Under the pieces are notes generated by a model. That model worked only from the letters and a program-made list of their open reading frames with translations. It was not told the DNA's origin and did not search any database. Of a DNA stretch of 64,000 nt, positions 29,079 to 35,916 are shown piece by piece (positions within the stretch are counted from its first letter, which is position 1; each line of letters begins with the position of its first letter). The stretch is taken from contig NZ_CP096276.1 in NCBI RefSeq assembly GCF_024662235.1, forward strand, positions 4,092,001-4,156,000, given 5' to 3'. The position numbers and the translations under genes were made by a program. This stretch comes from Pimelobacter simplex (GTDB lineage Bacteria; Actinomycetota; Actinomycetes; Propionibacteriales; Nocardioidaceae).

Positions 29079-30443
29079 TCACGGGGGGAAGCCGGGTATC
29101 CAGCCCCAATTGAAGATGCCGAGGTGGAGGAACCCGCCCGCCGCGCCCATGATCGCGCCGTGGGCGTAGAGCATCCACTCGTCCTCCTTGATCGCCGAGC
29201 GCATCATCTCGACGAAGTCCTTGGGCGGCAGCTCCTTGGTGCGCCGCGCGATCAGCACCCGGATCTTCTCCGACTGCTGGCGGCTGAACTCGGCGTCCCG
29301 GAACGGCGTGATGGTGCGCCCCACGGCCTCCTGGGCGAAGGAGTCCTTGATGCTGTCGTAACGACGTCCGCCCATCGCGACGTTGACCGCGCCGCGCAGC
29401 GGTCCGGCGGCCTTGTCGATGGCGGGGCGCATCGCGGTGGCGATCATCTGGCGGGTGCGGTCACCGCGCGGGCCGTCCATGAGGAAGTCGCCGATGCGCT
29501 CCAGCGTGATCACGTCGTCGGCGATGATCCGCGCATAGACCTCGGCGCACTCGTCCTGGCGGCGCAGGAAGAGGCCCTGCACCTTGATGCCGAGGATCCG
29601 CTTCTCCTCCGGCGGGTCGAAGATCAGCCACATGCCGAGCAGGTTGGTGGTCCAGCCGACGAAGACGCCCAGCAGCGGCAGCAGCCACCAGATGTGCCAG
29701 GTCTGGTCGATGATCGCGACCGGTACGCCGAGCAGGAAGCCGAAGATGAAGCCGAAGGCGACCATCAGGTTGAGCTCGCGCTGACCGACGTCCTTGAAGA
29801 CCTTGACGACCAGCTCGGGGTTCTTGCGGAAGTGGTCGATGACCATGATCTTCGGGTCGAGCAGCTGGTCGATGTGGACGCCGATCTCGTCGGTGATCGT
29901 CTTGACCACGCCCGGCAGCTGCGCCTGCACCCGGTCGATGACCGCCTGCCGCACCGGCCGGGGCAGGTCGCGCCACAGCCGCGGGTGCTCGCGCATCATC
30001 ACCTCGTCGACCAGCTCGGGCAGGTCGGGGCGGAAGACCGCGACGATGTGCTCGGCGATCTGGTCGGGCTCGAGCTGGGAGTAGAACTCCGCCGGCGTAC
30101 CGAGCTTGGCGATGACCTTGTCGACCGCGATGCTGCCCATCTTGGCGGCGCGCGCCGGGACGATGCCCTGCCAGCCGACACCGCCCTCCATCAGGCCGGG
30201 GATCTCCTGGAGCTTGCGCGGCAGCACGGCGGCCACCTCGCGCAGCCCGGGCACCCGGTAGCCGTGGAAGGTGATCGGCTTGAAGAGCATCCACAGGCCC
30301 GACCAGTTGATCAGCCAGCCGATGATGCCGGTGAAGAAGGGGATCGAGATGAAGGCGAACCAGTCGACGTGGTCGACCCAGTCCTCCAGCCACCTCAGCA
30401 CCGCGTCCACGCGCACCCCCTGATCCCGCGAGCCCCGCCGCAC
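29079..30443 (-). CDS. DUF445 family membrane protein
   Basis: A protein of up to 454 residues with a membrane segment near the N-terminus (FISIPFFTGIIGWLINWSG), one or two in the middle (FGFIFGFLLGVPVAI and IWWLLPLLGVFVGWTTNLLG) and a hydrophobic C-terminus. The paired G-W-x-x-N-W and G-W-x-T-N-L features at membrane starts are typical of DUF445 proteins (YheB-like), whose role is unknown. The start is uncertain: GTG 30443 or GTG 30416, neither with a good ribosome binding site. Upstream, the minus-strand hexamer TAACCT at 30474-30479 may be the -10. It may be cotranscribed with the DUF4393 gene. Confidence 0.8.
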   Translation of the reverse strand: MRRGSRDQGVRVDAVLRWLEDWVDHVDWFAFISIPFFTGIIGWLINWSGLWMLFKPITFHGYRVPGLREVAAVLPRKLQEIPGLMEGGVGWQGIVPARAAKMGSIAVDKVIAKLGTPAEFYSQLEPDQIAEHIVAVFRPDLPELVDEVMMREHPRLWRDLPRPVRQAVIDRVQAQLPGVVKTITDEIGVHIDQLLDPKIMVIDHFRKNPELVVKVFKDVGQRELNLMVAFGFIFGFLLGVPVAIIDQTWHIWWLLPLLGVFVGWTTNLLGMWLIFDPPEEKRILGIKVQGLFLRRQDECAEVYARIIADDVITLERIGDFLMDGPRGDRTRQMIATAMRPAIDKAAGPLRGAVNVAMGGRRYDSIKDSFAQEAVGRTITPFRDAEFSRQQSEKIRVLIARRTKELPPKDFVEMMRSAIKEDEWMLYAHGAIMGAAGGFLHLGIFNWGWIPGFPP

Positions 30444-30514
30444 CCCATGGCACGCGACGGTCCCGACGGGTGGAGGTTAACGCGTGTTGTGGCGGACGGC
30501 ACAGGGATCTCAGG

Positions 30515-31159
30515 TCACGGTGTCGCAGCAACCTCGACCAGCCGGGCGTCGTTCGGGACCGGCCCCAGCTCGCCCAGCGGCTGCAGCCGGTAGACGATCC
30601 GGGCCCGCACCTGCCCCGCGGTCACGAACCCGAACGTGCGCGAGTCGTCCGAACCACCCCAGTTGTCGCCGATCACCCAGTAGCCGCCGTCGGGCACGGT
30701 CGCCCACGCCGGACGGACGTCCGGTCGCAGCGAGGTGCCGTCGTCGGCGCAGCAGGGCGCGACCTTGTCGCCCGTCCGACCGGGCCAGGTCGGGTTCGCC
30801 ACCACGTACGTCGTCCGCGCGCCCGCCGGGCGGACCTCGACCACCGGCGGCCCGGCCTTCTCCAGCCGCACCCGGACCTGGTCGCCCGGGAGCCCGATCA
30901 CCCGCTTCACGACCGGGATCTCGCGATCGCCGAGGGTGCTCTCGATGATGTCGAAGCGAGCGATCTCGCCGGTGCCGAACGGGTCGACGAGGAGCCGGTC
31001 CCCGGTCGAGAGCGTGGGCTCCATGCTGCTTCCGGAGACCTTGACCGAGAACGCCAGCGCCGCGATCACGGCGAGCATCACGACGAAGAAGACGACCAGT
31101 GCGCCGACGCCCAGGACGCGGCGTACCCAGGGGCGACGGGACTCCGCACGGTGGCTCAC
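30515..31159 (-). CDS. lepB: Signal peptidase I
   Basis: The membrane peptidase that removes signal peptides from Sec and Tat substrates. One membrane helix lies at about 14-37; the catalytic serine is S45 in SGSSMEPTL and the general base is K85 in VVKRVIGLPGDQ. The C-terminal box GYWVIGDNWGGSDDSR is also intact. I chose GTG 31159 because TACCGT lies eight bases upstream; a longer reading from 31261 adds 34 residues that do not look like the family. It is divergent from an operon of exported proteins, which may be substrates. Confidence 0.9.
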   Translation of the reverse strand: MSHRAESRRPWVRRVLGVGALVVFFVVMLAVIAALAFSVKVSGSSMEPTLSTGDRLLVDPFGTGEIARFDIIESTLGDREIPVVKRVIGLPGDQVRVRLEKAGPPVVEVRPAGARTTYVVANPTWPGRTGDKVAPCCADDGTSLRPDVRPAWATVPDGGYWVIGDNWGGSDDSRTFGFVTAGQVRARIVYRLQPLGELGPVPNDARLVEVAATP

Positions 31160-31167
31160 GACGCGCA

Positions 31168-31173
31168 ACGGTA
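31168..31173 (-). promoter_or_regulatory. -10 element (TACCGT) for lepB
   Basis: On the minus strand TACCGT is followed by eight bases and GTG 31159. Confidence 0.4.
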
Positions 31174-31222
31174 GGTCATCGCGACGGCCCTCGGCAGGGG
31201 GCTCGGGCACCTGAGAAGAAAA

Positions 31223-31239
31223 CGCGACAGGGTGTCGCG
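31223..31239 (-). terminator. Hairpin with T-rich tail on the minus strand
   Basis: A 7-base stem (CGCGACA/TGTCGCG, loop three bases). On the minus strand it is followed by TTTTCTTCTC, a rare T-tract in this GC-rich DNA. It would stop minus-strand transcription before the lepB start, either insulating lepB or ending a short antisense RNA from the DUF6230 leader. Confidence 0.5.
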
Positions 31240-31278
31240 CTTTCCGTGCGATGTGTGTCACACTCCGTCACGCGTAGG

Positions 31279-31349
31279 CCAAGGGCATGGGGATGCGGCC
31301 TCGCTCCACCGCCGGTTCGGGAGGGATCGGCGGATGCCCTTTGGGAGGA
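31279..31349 (+). promoter_or_regulatory. Structured leader before the DUF6230 operon
   Basis: CCAAGGGCAT (31279-31288) pairs with ATGCCCTTTGG (31334-31344) with one bulged T; inside, CCGCCG pairs with CGGCGG. The last arm runs into the ribosome binding site GGGAGGA (31343-31349), so folding could limit ribosome access. No known riboswitch class was recognised. Confidence 0.5.
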
Positions 31350-31352
31350 AAG

Positions 31353-31961
31353 TTGAACAAGGTAGAAGGAATGGGCCGTACCCGTCTGGGTCGGTTCGCA
31401 GCCGTGACGGTTCCGGCCACCCTGCTCACCGCAGGGCTCGGCGTCGCCATGCTGCAGGGAATGGTCGGCGCCGTGCTGTCGTCGGCCGACGGGTTCACGC
31501 TCACCAGCGACCGGATCACCAGCGACGGCCTCAAGGCGCGCACCGGCGCGGCCAACGTCGCCGGGGGCAACCAGGCCACGATCTACGCCGAGACCGGGGC
31601 GAACACCAACGCCAGCGGCATCAAGGTGATCACGCCGAACGTGACCATCCCGCTGATCAACCTGCCGGCGCACCTCGAGGTGAGCTCGACCGACACCACG
31701 ATCGGGCTCGGAGCGGTGGGGCTCAACGCCAAGACGCTCGACACGCCCGACGGCGCCACGCTCGGCACCACCACCATCGGTGTCGCGCAGTCCCAGGCCG
31801 GGTTCACCAACACGGCCACCGACAGCGGGTACGTCGCCGACGGGTTCGCCCTGACGAGCTCCTCGGCCGACCTGCCGAACGTCCACGCCACCGCGTACGC
31901 GATCACGCTCGAGAGCCTCGCCCTCGACAACCTGTCGCTCAAGGTCGCGCTCGGCAACTGA
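31353..31961 (+). CDS. DUF6230-like exported protein, operon gene 1
   Basis: A 202-residue protein with a short basic N-terminus (RTRLGRF), one hydrophobic segment at about 16-45 and an external domain rich in Thr, Ala, Asn and Gly with many predicted beta strands. It ends with LALDNLSLKVALGN, similar to the ends of the two other DUF6230-type proteins in the operon (LPNLKIKVLPG and LPNLVIKVLPF). In Streptomyces such proteins are often called cholesterol esterase without catalytic evidence; I see no hydrolase motif. TTG 31353 was chosen for its GGGAGGA ribosome binding site. A hairpin after the stop separates it from gene 2. Confidence 0.72.
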   Translation: MNKVEGMGRTRLGRFAAVTVPATLLTAGLGVAMLQGMVGAVLSSADGFTLTSDRITSDGLKARTGAANVAGGNQATIYAETGANTNASGIKVITPNVTIPLINLPAHLEVSSTDTTIGLGAVGLNAKTLDTPDGATLGTTTIGVAQSQAGFTNTATDSGYVADGFALTSSSADLPNVHATAYAITLESLALDNLSLKVALGN

Positions 31962-31984
31962 CGCCGGCTCGTCTCAGCACCCCA

Positions 31985-32018
31985 CCTCGTGGGGCGTGCG
32001 GCCGCGCGCCCCACGAGG
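31985..32018 (+). terminator. Strong hairpin between operon genes 1 and 2
   Basis: Perfect 12-base arms CCTCGTGGGGCG (31985-31996) and CGCCCCACGAGG (32007-32018) with a ten-base loop. No T-tract. It may act as a partial terminator or mRNA-stabilising stem so that gene 1 is expressed more than the rest. Confidence 0.65.
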
Positions 32019-32044
32019 CACCCGCCTTCTCGTAGGGACCTCGC

Positions 32045-32539
32045 ATGACTGACATCGTCACCACCCCGGCGGCCGAGGCCGCCCCCGTCACCACCGTCCG
32101 GGCCAGCCGGCCCGTCGCGCTCTGGCGGGGCTTCGCCCGCTTCCGCCGGACCCGGCCGTTCTGGGGCGCGGTGATCCTCGCCCTGGGCGCCTACTTCATC
32201 GCCCGCCCGCTGCTGGGCGGGACCTTCGAGTTCTACACGACCGTCGGGGTCCGCAGCATCACGCCGCTGCTGATCGCCGGCGGCATGGCCGCGGCCGCGG
32301 GGATCGCGGTCGTCGTCCCGGCCCAGCGGCACTTCCCGGCGATCGTCGCGCTGATGCTCGCCGTCGCCTCGCTGCCCTTGGCCAACCTGGGGGGTTGGCT
32401 GATCGGCATGGTGCTCGGCATCCTCGGCGCCGGACTGGTGTTCTCGTGGACGCCGTACTCCGAGAAGCAGCTCGAGCGCTTCGCCGCCAAGGACGCCGCC
32501 CGCGCCGAGCGGCGCGCGCAGAAGCGGACCCGACGATGA
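32045..32539 (+). CDS. DUF6114 membrane protein, operon gene 2
   Basis: A 164-residue membrane protein. After a Thr/Ala-rich start comes the signature FRRTRPFWGAVILALGAYF; four hydrophobic segments follow (about 40-58, 72-92, 98-115 and 117-135) and a basic, charged C-terminal tail of about 28 residues. This is the DUF6114 pattern, a family of unknown function found beside DUF6230 genes in actinobacteria. A GTAGGGA ribosome binding site precedes the ATG. The stop overlaps the next ATG by four bases. A role as membrane anchor or partner of the exported proteins is inferred from the alternating gene order. Confidence 0.8.
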   Translation: MTDIVTTPAAEAAPVTTVRASRPVALWRGFARFRRTRPFWGAVILALGAYFIARPLLGGTFEFYTTVGVRSITPLLIAGGMAAAAGIAVVVPAQRHFPAIVALMLAVASLPLANLGGWLIGMVLGILGAGLVFSWTPYSEKQLERFAAKDAARAERRAQKRTRR

Positions 32540-33276
32540 CCGACGCCCGGATGGGCACCCGCCGGCGGGCGCTGGTGCCGCTCGCCGGCGGGCTCGCCGC
32601 GCTGGTCGCGATGTTCCAGCTGGTGAGCAGCAACGTGCTGGCGGTGAACTTCACGACGGCGAACCAGGAGTTCGAGCTCTACTCGAACTACCTCCAGGGC
32701 GCCCAGGCCGCGGGCTTCCTCGCCACCAACGACACCGCGACCGGCCAGGACGGCGGGGTCGCCGAGCTCGGCATCCGCTCGGCCAAGCTGGCCGGGCTCT
32801 GCGCGATCGCGCACGAGAGCATCCCGGTCGTGGGCGAGGTGACGCTGATGATCCTTGCCGGCGTCCCGGTGCGGAGCTCGTTCGCCAACGGCACCAACAC
32901 CACCACCGACGGCGCCGGCAACACGCTCACCTTCGACGCCAACGGACTGCTCACCGGCGGCAACCACATCACCGCGAGCAACCTGTTCGTGAACTCCCGC
33001 TCGCTCAGCGGCTTCGGCAACCTGATCAGCGGCATGAACCTCGGCCAGAGCGCCGACACCGTCGACGCCACCGCGGGGATCCAGTGGCCGGCCGGCCAGA
33101 GCAGGCCGAGCGCCGGCAACTTCGGGCTCTCCGTCGATCGCCTCAACGTGGGCGGGCTCGGCGGCGACACCTACGGCATCAACCTGCAGGGGGCGATCAC
33201 GTTGCCGAACCTCAAGATCAAGGTGCTGCCCGGGCACAAGACCCAGGCCGACTGCCCGACCCAGGCGGCGGGCTGA
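32536..33276 (+). CDS. DUF6230 exported protein, operon gene 3
   Basis: A 246-residue protein with a basic N-terminus (RMGTRRR), a signal-like hydrophobic segment at about 12-35 and an external domain. AVNFTTANQEFELYSNYLQG, seen here as its central EFELYSNYL, and the segment AKLAGLCAIAHESIPVVGE fit the DUF6230 pattern, including a conserved cysteine in the GLC context. The C-terminus has GAITLPNLKIKVLPGHK and a second cysteine, so a disulfide is possible. It overlaps genes 2 and 4 (four bases and one base). No catalytic triad is visible, and the cholesterol esterase label used elsewhere is not supported. Confidence 0.82.
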   Translation: MTDARMGTRRRALVPLAGGLAALVAMFQLVSSNVLAVNFTTANQEFELYSNYLQGAQAAGFLATNDTATGQDGGVAELGIRSAKLAGLCAIAHESIPVVGEVTLMILAGVPVRSSFANGTNTTTDGAGNTLTFDANGLLTGGNHITASNLFVNSRSLSGFGNLISGMNLGQSADTVDATAGIQWPAGQSRPSAGNFGLSVDRLNVGGLGGDTYGINLQGAITLPNLKIKVLPGHKTQADCPTQAAG

Positions 33277-33734
33277 TGGCCGCCGCGGCGCAGGCGCTGC
33301 GCGTGCTCGGCGCGGGACGACGGGGCTTCCGCACGTTCCGCGGTACCCGGCCGTTCTGGGGCGGCCTGTGGTGCGTGCTGGCCGGCGCCTGGCTGGTCCG
33401 GTCGATGTACTTCTCGTTCGTGCTCGCGGTCAGCGGCGGGTGGAGCTACTCGGCCGGCTACATCCTCGGCGGTGCGCTCGTGCTGTTCGGCCTCGTCGCC
33501 TGGTTCGCGCCGCACTACCGCGGGCTGGTGGGCATCCTGGCCGTCCTGCTCGCGCTCGGCGCCTTCGTCTCGGTCAACCTCGGCGGCTACCTGGTCGGCT
33601 CGGTGCTCGGCATCCTCGGCGGCTCGATGATCTGGGCCTGGGGCGAGAAGCGGCCGCGCCGGGTCCGCGGCGGGCGCCGCCGGGCGACCACCACGACCAC
33701 CCCGACGGCCTCGACGACCCCGGTGTCCGCGTGA
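33276..33734 (+). CDS. DUF6114 membrane protein, operon gene 4
   Basis: A 152-residue paralogue of gene 2 with the same signature RGTRPFWGGLWCVLAG and four hydrophobic segments. Its C-terminal tail is short, basic and then rich in threonine (ATTTTTTPTASTTP, which may face either side). Start and stop overlap the neighbours by one and four bases, so genes 2-6 should be translated as a coupled block. It probably arose with gene 3 by duplication of a DUF6230-DUF6114 module, though the order here is 6230-6114-6230-6114. Confidence 0.8.
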   Translation: MAAAAQALRVLGAGRRGFRTFRGTRPFWGGLWCVLAGAWLVRSMYFSFVLAVSGGWSYSAGYILGGALVLFGLVAWFAPHYRGLVGILAVLLALGAFVSVNLGGYLVGSVLGILGGSMIWAWGEKRPRRVRGGRRRATTTTTPTASTTPVSA

Positions 33735-34651
33735 CCCTGTCGGTACGCCGCCAGCGGCTGCTGGTCGTCCTCGCGGCGCTGGCCGTGGTGACGGCCGCGG
33801 TCCTGGTCCCGCGGGTCGGCGACGACGCGCGCGGCCAGGCCCAGAGCGGCGCCTACCAGCCGTTCGCCTGCGACCAGCCGGGCAGCGCGAACCCCCAGCA
33901 GCGGCGCCAGGAGGTCCAGCTCGACAACGGCTCGGGCGACTTCAACGCCGCCGGGCGGACCTATCCCTGCCTCGCGGGCGTCCGCTGGCACCTGCAGTCG
34001 GGCAATGTCGCCACGTCCAACCCGGACGCCGCGATCGGCCAGATCCGCACGGCGTACGGCCGCAAGCTCCCCGGCACCGTCTACTACGCCGCGGCCGGCT
34101 CGCGCACCGACCTCTACCAGGTGGCGTTCAGCGGGCTGCAGTTCTGCACGTCCAAGACCAACCCGGTCTCCACCTGCCCGGCGGCGGGCACCACCGACAT
34201 CCAGCTGTACGCCGACAGCGGCGACGCGCCCGCCCCCAAGTCCGCCACGCCCTACCGGCTGACGATCAAGCCCGACCAGGCGATCACCATCGGCGGCACC
34301 GGCGTCTGGACCGAGGTGCTCGCCACGGCCTCCAGCTCGTTCACCGTGCCGGTCGCCCAGCTGCCGACCGCGACCCACCTGGCCTGCGGGATCGTCGGCG
34401 GCACCGCGCGCGGTGGCTTCCTCGGCATCGGCGGCACCTGCGAGCTCAGCGCCGAGGACTTCGCGGGCGGTCTCGCCCAGTGGCTCGGCGGCGGCTCGAA
34501 CTACACGCTGCTCGGGGTCAACCTCGACTTCTTCTACCTCGTCACCCACCGGCAGAACCCGACCGATCCCTACACCCAGGTCCCGGTCGACGGCTCCGGC
34601 AACCCGCTCAACTCCGTCCAGCTGCCCCACACCACGATCTCGGTCGGCTGA
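33731..34651 (+). CDS. Unknown exported protein with six cysteines, operon gene 5
   Basis: A 306-residue protein with an N-terminal signal-type segment (RRQRLLVVLAALAVVTAAVLV) and a long external domain. I do not recognise a family. Six cysteines (contexts PFACDQ, YPCLAG, QFCTSK, STCPAA, LACGIV and GTCELS) could form three disulfides. The domain is rich in Thr, Gly and Ser and looks beta-rich. GTG 33731 overlaps the previous stop (GTGA) and its own stop shares a base with the next ATG. Its place between DUF6114 and DUF6230 genes ties it to the same system. Confidence 0.75.
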   Translation: MTLSVRRQRLLVVLAALAVVTAAVLVPRVGDDARGQAQSGAYQPFACDQPGSANPQQRRQEVQLDNGSGDFNAAGRTYPCLAGVRWHLQSGNVATSNPDAAIGQIRTAYGRKLPGTVYYAAAGSRTDLYQVAFSGLQFCTSKTNPVSTCPAAGTTDIQLYADSGDAPAPKSATPYRLTIKPDQAITIGGTGVWTEVLATASSSFTVPVAQLPTATHLACGIVGGTARGGFLGIGGTCELSAEDFAGGLAQWLGGGSNYTLLGVNLDFFYLVTHRQNPTDPYTQVPVDGSGNPLNSVQLPHTTISVG

Positions 34652-35475
34652 TGGACGCCACGCCCCGCCACGGGACCCGCTGGCGCCGTACGGCGGGCGC
34701 GCTCGCGGTCTCGTTCGCCGCCCTGGCCGGCCTGGGCACCGCGACCTGGCACGAGGCGTTCGGGTTCGACGCGCGGATCATCGTCCAGGACGGCAACGCC
34801 ACCTTCTCGTCCTCGCGGATCACCGCCGACGACGCCGCCTTCGGCATGGCCCCCGTCCGGCTCGGCAACGGCACCTGGAAGAACCTGCTGCGCGCCGGCT
34901 TCGCCCGCGCCTCGCTCGACGGCCTGTGCGTGTCCAAGACCGAGTCGCTCGGTCCGATCAAGGTCACCCTCAAGCTGACCGCCGGCGACGGCACCAGCGC
35001 CGCCGAGATCACCGCGGCCGACGCCGCGCTCGACGTGACCAGCCTGCGCGGGGCCGGGATCAACCTCCAGGGCAGCACCCAGATCGGGCAGGCCACGACC
35101 GACCTGACCACGGCGCCGGGCGCGCCGCCGTACACGGCGAACCCGTTCGGGGTCCCCGCGACGTACGACGGCGGCTTCTACCGCCCCGACGGCACCGGGC
35201 CGCAGGCCTACTCGGGCACCGGCAACGGCGGGCACGTCAACGGCCAGGGCTTCACCGGCATCGACGCGACGCGGGGTGCGCTGACCCAGGTCTACGGCCA
35301 GCTCTGGCAGGCCCAGGTCACCGGCGACATCACGCTGCCGAACCTGGTGATCAAGGTGCTGCCGTTCAAGGACGACATCGGCTTCAACGCCAACGGCACG
35401 ACGAACGCGACCCCCGACGGGATCGACGACCGGTCGTGCTGGACCGAGGCCCGGCTCGGGACCTACCCGCGCTAG
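34651..35475 (+). CDS. DUF6230-like exported protein, operon gene 6
   Basis: A 274-residue exported protein. After a basic N-terminus and hydrophobic segment (about 14-32) comes FGFDARIIVQDGNATFSSSRIT, named by its NATFSSSRIT part, then ARASLDGLCVSKTESLGPIKVTL, which lines up with the GLC region of gene 3. The C-terminal GDITLPNLVIKVLPF repeats the ending of gene 3. An insertion rich in Gly, Pro and Tyr lies around residues 155-200. It closes the operon: its stop is ten bases from the convergent hspR stop, with no terminator I can see. Confidence 0.74.
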   Translation: MDATPRHGTRWRRTAGALAVSFAALAGLGTATWHEAFGFDARIIVQDGNATFSSSRITADDAAFGMAPVRLGNGTWKNLLRAGFARASLDGLCVSKTESLGPIKVTLKLTAGDGTSAAEITAADAALDVTSLRGAGINLQGSTQIGQATTDLTTAPGAPPYTANPFGVPATYDGGFYRPDGTGPQAYSGTGNGGHVNGQGFTGIDATRGALTQVYGQLWQAQVTGDITLPNLVIKVLPFKDDIGFNANGTTNATPDGIDDRSCWTEARLGTYPR

Positions 35476-35484
35476 GGCAGCGGC

Positions 35485-35916
35485 TCAGGAGTGCCGGCGC
35501 CAGACCACGACGGACTGGCCGACCGGCGCCTCAGGCAGCGCGGGGAGGTTGCTGCGCGGCACCGGCCGGGCGGCCAGCGCCTGGCGCAGCGCCTCGTGCG
35601 CGGCGTCGAGATCGGCGACCAGCTCGGCGTTGCGCGCGCGCAGGGCGACGACGGCGTTCTCGAGGTCGAGGATCCGGCGCACCCCCTCGATGCCGATGCC
35701 GGACGCCGTGAGGTCGGCGATCTCGCGCAGCCGCTCGATGTCGCGGTAGGAGTAGCGCCGTCCGCCGCCGCCCGTGCGGCCGGGCGTGATCAGCCCGACG
35801 CGCTCGTAGGTGCGCAGGGTCTGCGGGTGCAGACCGCTGAGCTGCGCGGCCACGCTGATGACGTAGACGGCATCCTCCGCACCGGGAGGGCCCTGGGGCG
35901 GACGGACGGCGCTCAT
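35485..35916 (-). CDS. hspR: HspR heat-shock repressor
   Basis: A 143-residue MerR-family repressor that binds HAIR boxes and shuts off dnaK and clpB until stress titrates DnaK. The helix-turn-helix AAQLSGLHPQTLRTYERVGL is at about 22-41 and the wing RRYSYRDIERL follows; a coiled-coil dimer helix spans about 80-115. Its ATG overlaps the dnaJ stop by one base, placing it as the last gene of dnaK-grpE-dnaJ-hspR. Both HAIR boxes in the window (26235-26255 and 39601-39621) are its likely targets, including its own operon, so it is autoregulated. Confidence 0.95.
   Translation of the reverse strand: MSAVRPPQGPPGAEDAVYVISVAAQLSGLHPQTLRTYERVGLITPGRTGGGGRRYSYRDIERLREIADLTASGIGIEGVRRILDLENAVVALRARNAELVADLDAAHEALRQALAARPVPRSNLPALPEAPVGQSVVVWRRHS

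Noticed and set aside
31160..31261. 34-residue N-terminal extension of signal peptidase I
   Set aside because: The extension has no resemblance to the family and runs through the hairpin with T-tract; GTG 31159 has a -10 element.
31287..31352. Upstream ATG 31287 as start of DUF6230 gene 1
   Set aside because: It would place the protein start inside the structured leader; TTG 31353 has a strong ribosome binding site and the expected short N-terminus.
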